This document shows, piece after piece, positions 27,537-36,718 of a stretch of 64,000 bases of DNA. The stretch covers positions 1-64,000 of the forward strand of contig NZ_SPMZ01000014.1 of the NCBI RefSeq assembly GCF_012939995.1, read 5' to 3'. Both the position numbers and the translations under genes were made by a program. This DNA is from Candidatus Competibacter phosphatis. GTDB lineage: Bacteria; Pseudomonadota; Gammaproteobacteria; Competibacterales; Competibacteraceae. The notes under the pieces were generated by a model, which was not told where the DNA came from, did no database searches, and saw nothing but the letters and a program-made list of their open reading frames with translations. How positions within the stretch are numbered: the stretch's first letter is position 1; each line of letters begins with the position of its first letter.

Positions 27537-30481
27537 TTGGCGCAGGCACATCGAGTCAAGACCGAACGGCATGAGATTCGGTTCGGCGTTCTTCGTTTCT
27601 TGAAGCGTGTTTTGAGGGAAGTCGGTTTCTGGCTGTTGGTTGCGGTCGCGTTGGGAATGATCGGTGCGTTGGTGACCTACAGTCCGGCGGACCCGGCCTG
27701 GACTCATACCGGCCCCGTGGCTCAGCCGCATAATCTCGGTGGCGTGACCGGCGCATGGTTTGCCGACATTACCCTGTATTTTTTCGGCTATTCTGCTTAT
27801 CTGCTGCCGCTGGGTGTGATGTTCGGCGGTTGGCGGCTGTTCAAGTGCGGCATGCTGCTGGATCTGGACGCGGAGGTGGTGTTGTTCCGGGTGCTGGGCT
27901 TCGCGGTGGCGGTGGCCACCGCCTGCGGCTTGGCGGCGGTGCATCTGCAAGCGGCTCCCGGTACGGTGCCCGGCGATGGGCCGGCGGGTGGGTTGGTGGG
28001 CATGCATGTCGGCCGGTTTCTGATTCAGCCTCGGGTTTACGGGCGGCAATCTGTTCATGGCGGCCTTGTTGCTGGCCGGGTTTACCCTGGGTACCGGTTT
28101 GTCGTGGCTGGTGTTGGTGGAAGGTTTGGGCGGCGCGGTGTTGAAGGCAACGGACTGGGTTGGCGGTTTGATCCTGGCGCCGCTGTCTCGGAGTCGTCCG
28201 GCGAACGGCAACGCCGCGCCGCCGCCCGATTCCCCGGTGGTGGAGCCGATCGCCGATGCCGAGGCGGCGCCAGTGGCGACGGAGCGATCGGCTCCAGGGG
28301 CGCGGTTGCGCGGCGCCGCCAGCCGCTTGTTGGCCTGGTGGCGCGACCGACGGACCAGCGAGAGCAAGGAACCGGCCGTCGATCGGACGTCCACGACGAA
28401 AGCCGCCGGCGAAAATCCCACCTCGGCCGACTCCATTCCGCCACCCGACACCGCTCCGCCGCCTGGCAAAACCGAGGCGGTGGCAGGCTCGCGGCCGTCG
28501 GCGCGCATCGAACCGGTGTTGAATTTGCCGACACAGGACCGTCGGCCGCATGCGGTTACGGCCGCTCCCGAACCCGTCGCTGGGGCCTCCGCCAGGCCGA
28601 TGCTGGATATGTTGACGCTGGTGCCCACCGCCGGCATTGGCCGTAACCCCACCGTTAACCAGCCCCCTCCGGCAACGGCCCAACCGGTGACGCCGGTCCC
28701 GCCAGCGCGGACGGACCGGCCCACGGGCGCGGGTTTCGGCGGCGGCGTTGCCAACGCGCGGGCGGTTCCGGCCGGTGGCGATCGACTCGCTCGCGTGGTT
28801 TCGATCCCTTATCCGGTGGCTGACGCGCAAACCGATTTTACGCTGGAAGAGCAAGAGGTTCTGGAGGAGCCGGCGCATTCGCCGCCACCGGTCGTGGTTC
28901 CGCATCCGGCGCCGCGCGCACCGGCATCTCCCGCGCCGGTGGTGACCCTGGCGCGGCGGGTCGCCACCCCGGCTCCGGCCGCGCCCCGTCTGCTCCCTTC
29001 GTTGGATCTGCTGGATCGACCTCCGGCTCGCACCGCCGGTTATTCCAGCGAGACGCTGATTGAGATGTCCCGACGGGTGGAAGTCCTGCTCAAAAGTTTT
29101 GGCATCGAGGCCCAGGTGGTGGCGGTGGAACCGGGTCCGGTGATCACCCGCTTCGAGGTCGAGCCAGCGCCGGGCGTCAAGGTCAGTCAGATCAGCAATC
29201 TAGCCAAGGATCTGGCGCGCGGTCTGTCGGTGATCGGGGTGCGAGTGGTGGAGATCATCCCCGGCAAGTCGGTGATCGGTTTGGAGATTCCCAACCGGCA
29301 TCGCGAGATCGTCTACCTGCGCGAGGTGCTGGAGGCGCCGGTCTACACCCAGTCGAGCGCGACGCTGACCCTAACCTTGGGCAAGGATATCGGCGGCAAC
29401 CCGGTGGTGGCGAATCTGAACAAGATGCCGCACCTGCTGGTGGCCGGCACCACCGGTTCCGGTAAGTCGGTGGCGATCAACGCCATGCTGCTCAGCCTGC
29501 TGTACAAAGCGCCACCCAGCGAGGTGCGGCTGATCCTGGTCGATCCGAAGATGCTGGAGCTGTCGATTTACGAGGACATCCCGCATCTGTTGACCCCGGT
29601 GGTGACCGACATGAAGGAGGCGGCCAACGCCCTGCGCTGGTGCGTGGCGGAAATGGAGCGCCGCTACCGCTTGATGGCGGCCTTGAAGGTACGCAACATC
29701 GCCGGTTTCAACCGCAAGGTGCTCGACGCGCTGGCGACGGGGGAGGGGCTGGCTGATCCATTCTGGACACCGGAGCGCGCGGAAGTGCCGGGCGAAATCG
29801 CGGTGTTACAGCCGTTGCCGTTCATCGTGGTGGTGATCGACGAACTGGCCGACATGATGATGATCGTCGGCAAGAAGGTCGAGGAGTTGATCGCCCGGCT
29901 GGCGCAAAAGGCGCGCGCCGCCGGCATACACCTGATTCTGGCCACCCAGCGGCCATCGGTCGACGTGATCACCGGTCTGATCAAAGCCAACATCCCGACT
30001 CGCGTGGCCTTTCAGGTGTCGTCGCGGGTGGATTCGCGCACCATCCTCGATCAGATGGGGGCGGAGCAGTTGCTCGGGCACGGCGACATGCTGTATCTGC
30101 CACCCGGCACCGGTTTGCCGCAGCGGGTGCATGGCGCGTTCGTGGACGATCACGAGGTTACTCGGGTGGTCGACTTTTTTGCGCCAGACCGGGGCGCCGG
30201 ATTATATCGACGATGTGTTGGCCGAACCGCGCGAGGAGAGCGACAACGGCAACGGTAATGGCGATGGCGAGGGTCGGGGCGGTGAGAGCGATCCACTCTA
30301 CGATGAAGCGGTGCGCATCGTGACCGAATCGCGCCGTGCCTCGGTGTCGGGCGTGCAGCGCCGCTTGCGTATCGGCTATAACCGAGCGGCGCGGCTGGTC
30401 GAGGAAATGGAAAGCGCCGGCGTGGTGGGGCCGTTGCAGTCGAACGGCAGCCGTGAGGTCATCGCGCCCCCACCGCCTTGA
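27537..30481 (+). CDS. ftsK: DNA translocase FtsK, two frame breaks
   Basis: The gene begins at TTG 27537 (AGGAT 8 nt upstream; no in-frame ATG nearby) with about four membrane helices in the first 200 residues, a Pro/Ala-rich linker (about 28200-29000), the motor domain ([12 protein letters not shown] Walker [14 protein letters not shown] Walker [13 protein letters not shown]) and the C-terminal gamma winged helix ([21 protein letters not shown]) that reads KOPS sites. FtsK moves chromosome ends to dif at the septum. Frame changes at GGG 28033-28035 and at T6 30175-30180 are each repaired by removing one base; the second gives [18 protein letters not shown]. Probably intact in the cell. Confidence 0.92.
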
Positions 30482-30571
30482 GGGGGTGGGGACGGACGAC
30501 GTGAGCCGGATATACACCGGGATCGACCGTGGGCTTGCACGGTTTCATTCCGACATATTCCGGCTTTGTTT

Positions 30572-31810
30572 CTAGTGACTGACCGTGAGCTTCTTGCCTT
30601 TCGGTTGCCCGATGGCCGCCAGCATGTCGGTGAACCAGGGGGTATCGATATCGAAGGGCTTGCCGCCCTTGATGCGCGGGAACTCGATGGCGCGCAATAC
30701 GCCACCGCGATCTTCGTCGTGGCCGATGACGCCGGCTTCGCGGCGCATGGCGCATTCGACGGCCATGTCAACGCAGGATTTGATGAGGCGGATGTCCTCG
30801 CTGTTGGCGGCGGAAGCGCGCGCGAAATAGCCGGACTTCTGGATCAGGGTTTTTTCCGAGCCGATCATCTGGGCGAACTGCTCGCCGAACCATTTGCCGG
30901 GGTTGACGGCGTCGAGCTTGATGTGGCCGAAGGCGTCGCGAGGCACTTCCTGACCCTTGGCCTGTAGTTCGGCCACGATCGCTTCCACGCCCGCGCCTTC
31001 CGAGACGAAGATGTTGATGTCGTCGACTTGGTCCATCAAGGCGCGCAGGCGCTTGGCTTCGGCGGCGATGTCGATTTCCATCTCGGGGATGAAAACGGCG
31101 TGGATGTCGAACGAGGGACGGCCGAGCCCGATGGCGGGCAGCCATTCGGCGCGGTCGAGCAGCTTGCGGTATTCCAGCGCGGTGGCGGCGGTGAGCCAGC
31201 CGCAGTTGCGTCCCATGACTTCGTGGACGATCAACATGCGCGGGTTGGCGTTGTTTTCGGCGACGACATTCTGGAAGTAGCGAGCGCCCTGTTCGGCGGC
31301 GGTCCAGGCACCTAGCGATTGTTTGATCGGGTACACGTCGTTGTCGACGGTCTTGGGCAGACCGATGACCGTGAGCCCGTAGTTGTTCGTGGCCAGAAAG
31401 GCGGCGAGATCGGCGGCGGCGGTGTTGGTGTCGTCCCCGCCGACGGTATGGAGCACGTCGACGCCATCCTTGATCAGTTGGTCGGCGGCGACTTTCTGCG
31501 GGTCCTCGCCTTCCTTGATCAGGCCGCGTTTTACGCAGTCCTTGACGTTGGTGAGCTTGACCCGGCTGTTGCCGATGGGCGAGCCGCCGAAGCCATGCAG
31601 TAGCCGGGCTTTTTCGCGAATTTCCGGAGTAACCACATAGGAATCACCCAGCAGGAGTCCTTTGTAGCCGCTGTGATAGCAGATGATGTCGATGCTGGGA
31701 TCGACTTCGGTATAGCGTTCGATGAGGCCACCGACGGCTGAACTGAGGCAGGGGGCCAAACCGCCCGCTGTGAGGATCGCGACTTTCTTGGGCTTGCTCA
31801 TGGGGAACAT
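30572..31810 (-). CDS. pfp: Pyrophosphate-dependent 6-phosphofructokinase (copy 1)
   Basis: This protein of about 412 residues is of the PFK-A superfamily: ILTAGGLAPCLSS, VGGDDTNTAAADL, PKTVDNDVYPI, MGRNCGWLTAATAL. The second Asp in GGDD, in place of Gly in ATP-PFK, and the Lys in PKT mark PPi as the phosphoryl donor, making the step reversible between fructose-6-P and fructose-1,6-bisP. Starts at 31801 (MSKPKK) and 31810 (MFPMSKPKK) are both possible; GAGG is close to the second. It is convergent with ftsK. In a storage-polymer organism, PPi-PFK would save ATP during glycogen breakdown (inference). Confidence 0.92.
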   Translation of the reverse strand: MFPMSKPKKVAILTAGGLAPCLSSAVGGLIERYTEVDPSIDIICYHSGYKGLLLGDSYVVTPEIREKARLLHGFGGSPIGNSRVKLTNVKDCVKRGLIKEGEDPQKVAADQLIKDGVDVLHTVGGDDTNTAAADLAAFLATNNYGLTVIGLPKTVDNDVYPIKQSLGAWTAAEQGARYFQNVVAENNANPRMLIVHEVMGRNCGWLTAATALEYRKLLDRAEWLPAIGLGRPSFDIHAVFIPEMEIDIAAEAKRLRALMDQVDDINIFVSEGAGVEAIVAELQAKGQEVPRDAFGHIKLDAVNPGKWFGEQFAQMIGSEKTLIQKSGYFARASAANSEDIRLIKSCVDMAVECAMRREAGVIGHDEDRGGVLRAIEFPRIKGGKPFDIDTPWFTDMLAAIGQPKGKKLTVSH

Positions 31811-32231
31811 TAACCTCACTAAATTAAAGGAAAACAAAGGGAACGGCTAAAAACCAAAGTAAGATAGTAGGGTGAGTTTCGCCATTGAACAACGCGCGGT
31901 GCGCGGAAATTATTTCCGCTGTCGGTCGGTGGGGTTGCCAGTCCATGGGGAGCGAGGCGTCGGTGCTTCTGGCAGTGCGACCGGGATCGCGAGCGGTCGT
32001 GCCAGTGCCTCACGGACGAACAGGTCAAACCTCACAGGCTCCTGATCGGTAAGCTCAAACTGGCGGTCAAGGCGCATAAAAGCCACGACTGGCATCTGTC
32101 GCGGATGTTGGCCACTCAGACCGGGATGACTAACGGCTGGTTGATTGGAAGGAGTATGAGATGGCTACTCGTTTGAATTCACCGGCTTGCGCGGTGTTAT
32201 CGCGCAGCGTCCGGTGAATGATGGGCGGGCA
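31811..32231. other. Intergenic stretch with a long inverted repeat
   Basis: No convincing gene here. Small open frames on the minus strand (for example 31910-32095) lack family features and ribosome sites. The stretch upstream of pfp (31811-31900) is A-rich and probably carries its promoter. The one clear structure is the inverted repeat at 32177-32219. Confidence 0.5.
32177..32219. repeat. Nested inverted repeat (hairpin)
   Basis: Outer arms ATTCACCGG (32177-32185) and CCGGTGAAT (32211-32219) pair perfectly and inner arms TGCGC/GCGCA extend the stem. It lies 12 bp beyond the stop of the minus-strand gene at 32232. There is no T tract on either side, so a classic terminator is unlikely; mRNA 3'-end protection or a short mobile repeat are alternatives. 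Confidence 0.5.
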
Positions 32232-32912
32232 TCATCGCACCAATCCCTTCGGCCGAATCTTTTTCATGAGTTCTTCTTTTTCTACCCTACAGGTTCCGGT
32301 TAATTGGTTGTATGGATTCTCACCGTCGAGAAGAGGATGTAGCCCTACTCTTGCTGGGGCCGACGGAAGCCATCCCTGTGCTCCCTCTTTTGGGGAAACG
32401 GTGATAACTACGCCATCGCGTTTAGCGGTAAATCGGAAGAAGTTCTTTCGTTCTCCTCCAATGAAATCAAAGGCAGTAATAGTCGCGATGTCTCCGCCGA
32501 CCTTTCCTTCTAGGAGTAGATAGTCAAACATGGGGACTACATTGCAGATTGATTTCATTGAAATTTCACCGTCGATCCAGCCATGCTCTGCTATGAGATG
32601 GAGCTTGATATCAACATCGGATAGTTTCATATCTTCTGTATCAACATACCCTTCCGGATTCGCTGACCAAAGTCCTGTCCACGCCTGATCTTTGTAGTAC
32701 CAAGAGAGGAATTTGCCGGACACACGCTCGAACTCTGAGGGAAGTTTTTCAGCGTTTGAAAGTAACGTTGGGCCGTTTGCGAGCAAGCCGTATATCCCGG
32801 CGCCAATGAGAGTAATCAGGAACCACGCACGTCGATACCAAGGCACTTTGACAAGAGCATCAGAAGACGCTTCGGGTAGCTTGGCGGATGGTTGCCGTTT
32901 CTTTCTTGGCAT
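32232..32912 (-). CDS. Single-pass membrane protein of unknown function
   Basis: The 226-residue product has a basic N-terminus (MPRKKRQPSAKLPEASS), one membrane helix (WFLITLIGAGIYGLLA, about residues 29-44) and a soluble domain with the segment DYLLLEGKVGGDIATITAFDF and a conserved-looking phenylalanine-rich patch (GGERKNFFRFTAKRDGVV). I do not recognise a family. Base composition is more AT-rich than neighbouring housekeeping genes, which hints at acquisition. It is flanked by 300-500 bp stretches with no clear genes, so it stands alone. Confidence 0.65.
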   Translation of the reverse strand: MPRKKRQPSAKLPEASSDALVKVPWYRRAWFLITLIGAGIYGLLANGPTLLSNAEKLPSEFERVSGKFLSWYYKDQAWTGLWSANPEGYVDTEDMKLSDVDIKLHLIAEHGWIDGEISMKSICNVVPMFDYLLLEGKVGGDIATITAFDFIGGERKNFFRFTAKRDGVVITVSPKEGAQGWLPSAPARVGLHPLLDGENPYNQLTGTCRVEKEELMKKIRPKGLVR

Positions 32913-33188
32913 ATCGATGTCAGTCAGATGCTAAGAAGCCCAACGGGCGCGAGTTGAGTATCATTCCGAACGGAGTGGATTGACCACCTGACCACGGAAC
33001 TGTGAAGTTCCATGGGTCGTGATGGGTGGGGTGAGGCTCCAATGAGGGTTCGACGACGCGCAGCGCCGAGAATCTGATATTGGACACAACTCGCGCCTTT
33101 CATCGATCAAACGCGGTTTTCCATCATGGCAACGTGCCGCCTACTGAAAAATATTAAAGTCGGGGTGGATGCGAATGTCAAATAAAAG
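32913..33188. other. Intergenic, no gene seen
   Basis: No supported feature. A small inverted repeat (GAACTGTGAAGTTC-like, near 32997-33011) is visible. Together with the doubtful frame that follows, more than 500 bp separates the neighbouring genes, which is unusual in this compact window. Confidence 0.4.
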
Positions 33189-33428
33189 TTACTTGGTCGA
33201 TTTTGCGACAACATCCGATTCAATCATGACCGCATCCGTACCGAGCACAGATGATCTACACTCATCTCCCCAACCGTAGCAGTGGGGCATGGTCAGTCCA
33301 CTGAACTCAATCGGAGCCGCCCCATATCCGCCCGTGGGCACCTCCCTCACGACTCGACCTTTCCTACCGGCGATGGAACGACCCGGCGATGTGTGGTCTA
33401 TGCTGGAAACCTCAACGAGAGAACCCAT
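33189..33428 (-). CDS. Doubtful small protein upstream of lolA
   Basis: An open frame of 79 residues from ATG 33428 has protein-like composition, with SIAGRKGRVVREVPTGGYG and MPHCYGWGDEC suggesting a small beta-type (KOW-like) domain. There is no ribosome site before the ATG, and it starts 2 bp from the lolA start on the other strand, where the lolA promoter should be. It may be a decayed gene fragment. Low confidence. Confidence 0.25.
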   Translation of the reverse strand: MGSLVEVSSIDHTSPGRSIAGRKGRVVREVPTGGYGAAPIEFSGLTMPHCYGWGDECRSSVLGTDAVMIESDVVAKSTK

Positions 33429-33429
33429 C

Positions 33430-34047
33430 GTGATACGCCAATTGTTATTGTTGATGCTGAGCATGCTGTTGATGTCGCCGGTTTGGGCGACGCCATCGCC
33501 GGTGCAGCGCTATTTCCAGGATCTGCAATCGCTGCGGGCCGATTTCATCCAGCGGGTGTTCGACGAGCGGTCGCGGGTCGTGCAAAGCTCCAGCGGTCAG
33601 ATGCTGATGCAGAAGCCCGGTAAGTTCCGCTGGGATTATCGAACGCCTGCCGAGCAAATCATCGTCGCCGACGGCAATCGGCTGTGGGCCTACGATGTCG
33701 ATCTGGCGCAAGTGACGGTTCGCAAACTGGACAAGGCCCTGAGTTCGACCCCGCTGGCCCTGCTGAGCGGTGCGGCGCCGATCGAAGAAACCTTTACCGT
33801 CAGCAACGCGCTCGGCCGGGATGGCTTGACCTGGTACGAGCTGGAACCCAAACAACCGCAGCCCGAATTCCGTCTGCTGCGGGTCGCTTTCAAGGGCGAT
33901 CTGTTGGTCAGTCTAGAACTGGAGGACAGTTTCGGTCAGCGTACCCGGCTGGATTTCCAGAAGCTGGAGCGCAACCCAACGATCGATCCCGCGCTGCTGA
34001 AATTCACCCCGCCACCCGGCGTGGACGTGGTCGGCGATGCCGGCTGA
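33430..34047 (+). CDS. lolA: Outer-membrane lipoprotein carrier protein LolA
   Basis: From GTG 33430 the product is 205 residues: a signal peptide (IRQLLLLMLSMLLMSPVWA) and the LolA beta-sheet half-barrel, with FQDLQSLRADFIQRVFDE, MQKPGKFRWDYRTPAEQIIVADGNRLWAYD and a C-terminal LDFQKLERNPTIDPALLKFTP. LolA ferries lipoproteins across the periplasm to LolB. Longer in-frame starts (to 33289) would bury the signal peptide, so GTG with a weak GAGAG site is preferred. It overlaps rarA by 11 bp, a common gammaproteobacterial pair. Confidence 0.92.
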   Translation: MIRQLLLLMLSMLLMSPVWATPSPVQRYFQDLQSLRADFIQRVFDERSRVVQSSSGQMLMQKPGKFRWDYRTPAEQIIVADGNRLWAYDVDLAQVTVRKLDKALSSTPLALLSGAAPIEETFTVSNALGRDGLTWYELEPKQPQPEFRLLRVAFKGDLLVSLELEDSFGQRTRLDFQKLERNPTIDPALLKFTPPPGVDVVGDAG

Positions 34048-35374
34048 AGCGAGCGACGCCGATGCGCTTCGACCGCTGGCCGACCGCTTGCGTCCGCGCG
34101 GCTTGGATGAGTTTGTCGGTCAACCGCACCTGTTAACTTCCGGCAAGCCGTTGCGGGTCGCCATCGAACGAGGTCAGCCGCATTCCATGGTGCTGTGGGG
34201 ACCACCCGGCACCGGTAAGACCACCTTGGCGGAACTGCTGGCCGGAGCCTGTCAGGCGGAATTCATCCGGCTGTCGGCGGTGATGGCCGGGGTGCGCGAG
34301 GTGCGAGCGGCGGTGGAACGGGCGCAGGTGCTGTGGCGCGAGCAGCGGCGTCGCACCGTGCTGTTCGTGGACGAGGTCCACCGTTTCAACAAGGCCCAGC
34401 AGGATGCATTCCTGCCTTATGTCGAGGATGGCACCCTGACGTTCATCGGCGCCACCACCGAAAACCCCGGCTTCGCCCTCAACAACGCCCTGTTGTCGCG
34501 AGTACGGGTCTATGTATTGAACAGTCTCGACCCCGTCGCCATCCGTCAGGTGGTGGACCGCGCCCTGAGCGATGCCGGGCGCGGTCTGGGTGGTCGCTGG
34601 CCGCTGTCCGAGGCGGCGCGGGATCGCTTGGCCCAGTCCACCGACGGCGACGCGCGCCGCGCTCTGATCTGGCTGGAACTGGCGGCGGAACTGGCGGCGG
34701 CGCAGGGCACGACCTTGGAAGCCGCGTTGCCGGAGGTGATGAACGAAGGAGCGGGGCGGCGCTTCGATCGGGGCGGCGATCTGTTCTACGATCAGATTTC
34801 CGCCCTGCACAAAGCGGTGCGCGGCAGCAGCCCGGACGCGGCGTTGTATTGGTTGGCTCGGATGCTGGACGGCGGCTGCGATCCGTTGTATCTCGCCCGG
34901 CGGGTGGCGCGGATGGCCAGCGAGGATATTGGCAACGCCGACCCCCGCGCCCTGCAATTGGCGCTGAACGCTTGGGAGGCGCAGGAGCGGATGGGTAGTC
35001 CCGAAGGCGAATTGGCCATCGCCCAGGCCGTGGTCTATCTGGCGGTCGCGCCCAAGAGCAACGCGGTCTATACCGCACTGGCGGCGGCGCGGCGCGATGT
35101 CGAACATCATGGCACGCTAGACGTGCCGCCGCATCTGCGCAATGCGCCCACCAAGCTGGCGCGGGAGCTGGGACACGGCGAGAGTTACCGCTATGCGCAC
35201 GACGAAGCACATGCCTACGCCGCTGGCGAATGCTATTTTCCCGAAGCGCTGCAAGCTGCCCGCTACTATCAACCGACCGCCAACGGCCTGGAAGGGCGGA
35301 TCGGGGAAAAACTGGAGCGGCTGCGGGAGCTGGATCGGCACAGCAGCCGGCGGCGATACTCTGAGAAACAATAA
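34037..35374 (+). CDS. rarA: Replication-associated recombination protein RarA
   Basis: The 445-residue AAA+ ATPase shows LADRLRPRGLDEFVGQPHLL, Walker A GPPGTGKTT, VDEVHRFNKAQQDAFLP and GATTENPGFALNNALLSR, followed by the MgsA/RarA tetramerisation region (YDQISALHKAVRGSSPDAALYWLARML). RarA acts on stalled replication forks, remodelling ends at SSB-coated DNA. Length is normal. Its start overlaps the end of lolA by 11 bp, so translation is likely coupled. Confidence 0.95.
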   Translation: MPAEASDADALRPLADRLRPRGLDEFVGQPHLLTSGKPLRVAIERGQPHSMVLWGPPGTGKTTLAELLAGACQAEFIRLSAVMAGVREVRAAVERAQVLWREQRRRTVLFVDEVHRFNKAQQDAFLPYVEDGTLTFIGATTENPGFALNNALLSRVRVYVLNSLDPVAIRQVVDRALSDAGRGLGGRWPLSEAARDRLAQSTDGDARRALIWLELAAELAAAQGTTLEAALPEVMNEGAGRRFDRGGDLFYDQISALHKAVRGSSPDAALYWLARMLDGGCDPLYLARRVARMASEDIGNADPRALQLALNAWEAQERMGSPEGELAIAQAVVYLAVAPKSNAVYTALAAARRDVEHHGTLDVPPHLRNAPTKLARELGHGESYRYAHDEAHAYAAGECYFPEALQAARYYQPTANGLEGRIGEKLERLRELDRHSSRRRYSEKQ

Positions 35375-35380
35375 GAAAGC

Positions 35381-35414
35381 TTCCCTCTCTCTGGGGAAAG
35401 GATCGGGGGTGAGG
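35381..35414. repeat. CCCTCTC/GGGGTGAGG-type intergenic repeat
   Basis: The stretch TTCCCTCTCTCTGGGGAAAG followed by GATCGGGGGTGAGG resembles, in reverse complement, the CCCTCACCCCCAACCCC...GGGAGAGG element near 62790. It forms an imperfect hairpin 6 bp after rarA and may act as terminator or mRNA 3' stabiliser. Family membership is judged by eye. Confidence 0.5.
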
Positions 35415-35451
35415 AGGCTTGGCAAACGAACCACTGGGAGAACGTTTTATT

Positions 35452-36690
35452 ATGAGTCGATTAACGGGCAAGGTCGTGATCGCCCAAGGTGGCGGTCCGA
35501 CGGCGGTGATCAATCAGAGCCTGGTCGGCGCGGTGCTGGAAGCGCGGAGATTCCCGGAAGTGACCCGGATCTGGGGCGCGCGCCACGGGGTACGCGGCAT
35601 CGTCGCCGAAACTTTCGTCGATCTGTCCGAGGCGACTACTCACAATCTCGAACGGGTTGCCCAAACGCCGTCTTCGGCGTTGGGTTCCACCCGCGACAAA
35701 CCGGACGCGGCATATTGCCAGCGGATTTTTCAGGTGTTCAGAAAACACGACGTCCGCTATTTCTTCTACATCGGCGGCAACGACTCGTCCGATACCGTGC
35801 GGATCGTCAACGAATACGCCAGCCGGGAAGGTCATGAGCTGCGGGTCATCCACATCCCGAAGACCATCGACAACGATCTGCCAGTCAACGATCACTGCCC
35901 CGGTTATCCTTCCGCCGCTCGTTTCGTCGCCGGCGCCTTCGGCGGGATCAACGCCGATATGATGGCCTTGCCAGGGGTCTATATCGGCGTGGTCATGGGC
36001 CGTCATGCCGGCTGGCTGACGGCGGCCGCGGCGCTGGCCGGTCGGCACGACGACGACGGCCCACACTTGATTTACTTGCCGGAGCGACCGTTTTCGATCG
36101 AGCGCTATCTCGCCGACATCGACCGTACGCTCCAGCAACAGGGTCGCTGCGTCGTGGCGATTTCGGAAGGGGTGTGGGCGAGCCGGGACGGGAAGGGTCG
36201 GGAGATTCCGCTCGCGGCCGAGCTGATGCGCAAGGCGGGCCGCGAACCGCAGGTCGATGCCCACGGCAACATCCAGCTTTCCGGCGGCGCGTTGGCCGAC
36301 GAACTGGCCGATGTCGTGCAGAAGCGGCTGGGCATCAAGCGGGTGCGCGCGGATACCTTCGGTTATTTGCAGCGCTCATTTCCGGGCGTGGTATCCAGCG
36401 TGGATGCCCGCGAAGCGCGCGAGGTGGGCGAGAAGGCGGTCCATTACGCTTGTGAGCACCACATGAGCGGTTCGGTGGTGATCAAGCGCGTCGGGGATTA
36501 TGCGGCCAAGTACGAACTGGCCGATCTGAACGAGATCGCCGCCCAGACCCGGCACATGCCCGACGCGTTCATCAACGCCGAGGGCAACGGAGTGACCGAG
36601 GCATTTCGCGGCTATCTACGACCGCTGCTCGGCGATGACCTGCCTCGCCTGGAGCGATTGTGGGCGCCGATGGTCAAGCTGGGCGACTGA
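35452..36690 (+). CDS. 6-phosphofructokinase, PPi-type (copy 2)
   Basis: A 412-residue PFK-A superfamily enzyme: IAQGGGPTAVINQSLVG, FYIGGNDSSDTVRIV, PKTIDNDLPVNDHCPGYPSA, MGRHAGWLTAAAALAG. The GGND (not GGDG) and PKT motifs point to PPi use, though in a different subgroup from copy 1 (GGDD). It should interconvert fructose-6-P and fructose-1,6-bisP; acting on other sugar phosphates is possible. The ATG at 35452 has GGGAG somewhat far upstream; an in-frame ATG-type start at 35419 is an alternative. The convergent neighbour encodes an HPr-domain protein. Confidence 0.88.
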   Translation: MSRLTGKVVIAQGGGPTAVINQSLVGAVLEARRFPEVTRIWGARHGVRGIVAETFVDLSEATTHNLERVAQTPSSALGSTRDKPDAAYCQRIFQVFRKHDVRYFFYIGGNDSSDTVRIVNEYASREGHELRVIHIPKTIDNDLPVNDHCPGYPSAARFVAGAFGGINADMMALPGVYIGVVMGRHAGWLTAAAALAGRHDDDGPHLIYLPERPFSIERYLADIDRTLQQQGRCVVAISEGVWASRDGKGREIPLAAELMRKAGREPQVDAHGNIQLSGGALADELADVVQKRLGIKRVRADTFGYLQRSFPGVVSSVDAREAREVGEKAVHYACEHHMSGSVVIKRVGDYAAKYELADLNEIAAQTRHMPDAFINAEGNGVTEAFRGYLRPLLGDDLPRLERLWAPMVKLGD

Positions 36691-36718
36691 TCCGGTCCGA
36701 TTCCCGTCGCCTGTTGGC

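Noticed and set aside
31800-31830. Similarity of ATTAACCTCACTAAA to a phage T3 RNA polymerase promoter
   Set aside because: The match is incomplete and there is no phage context. It overlaps the ribosome-site region of pfp and is probably chance.
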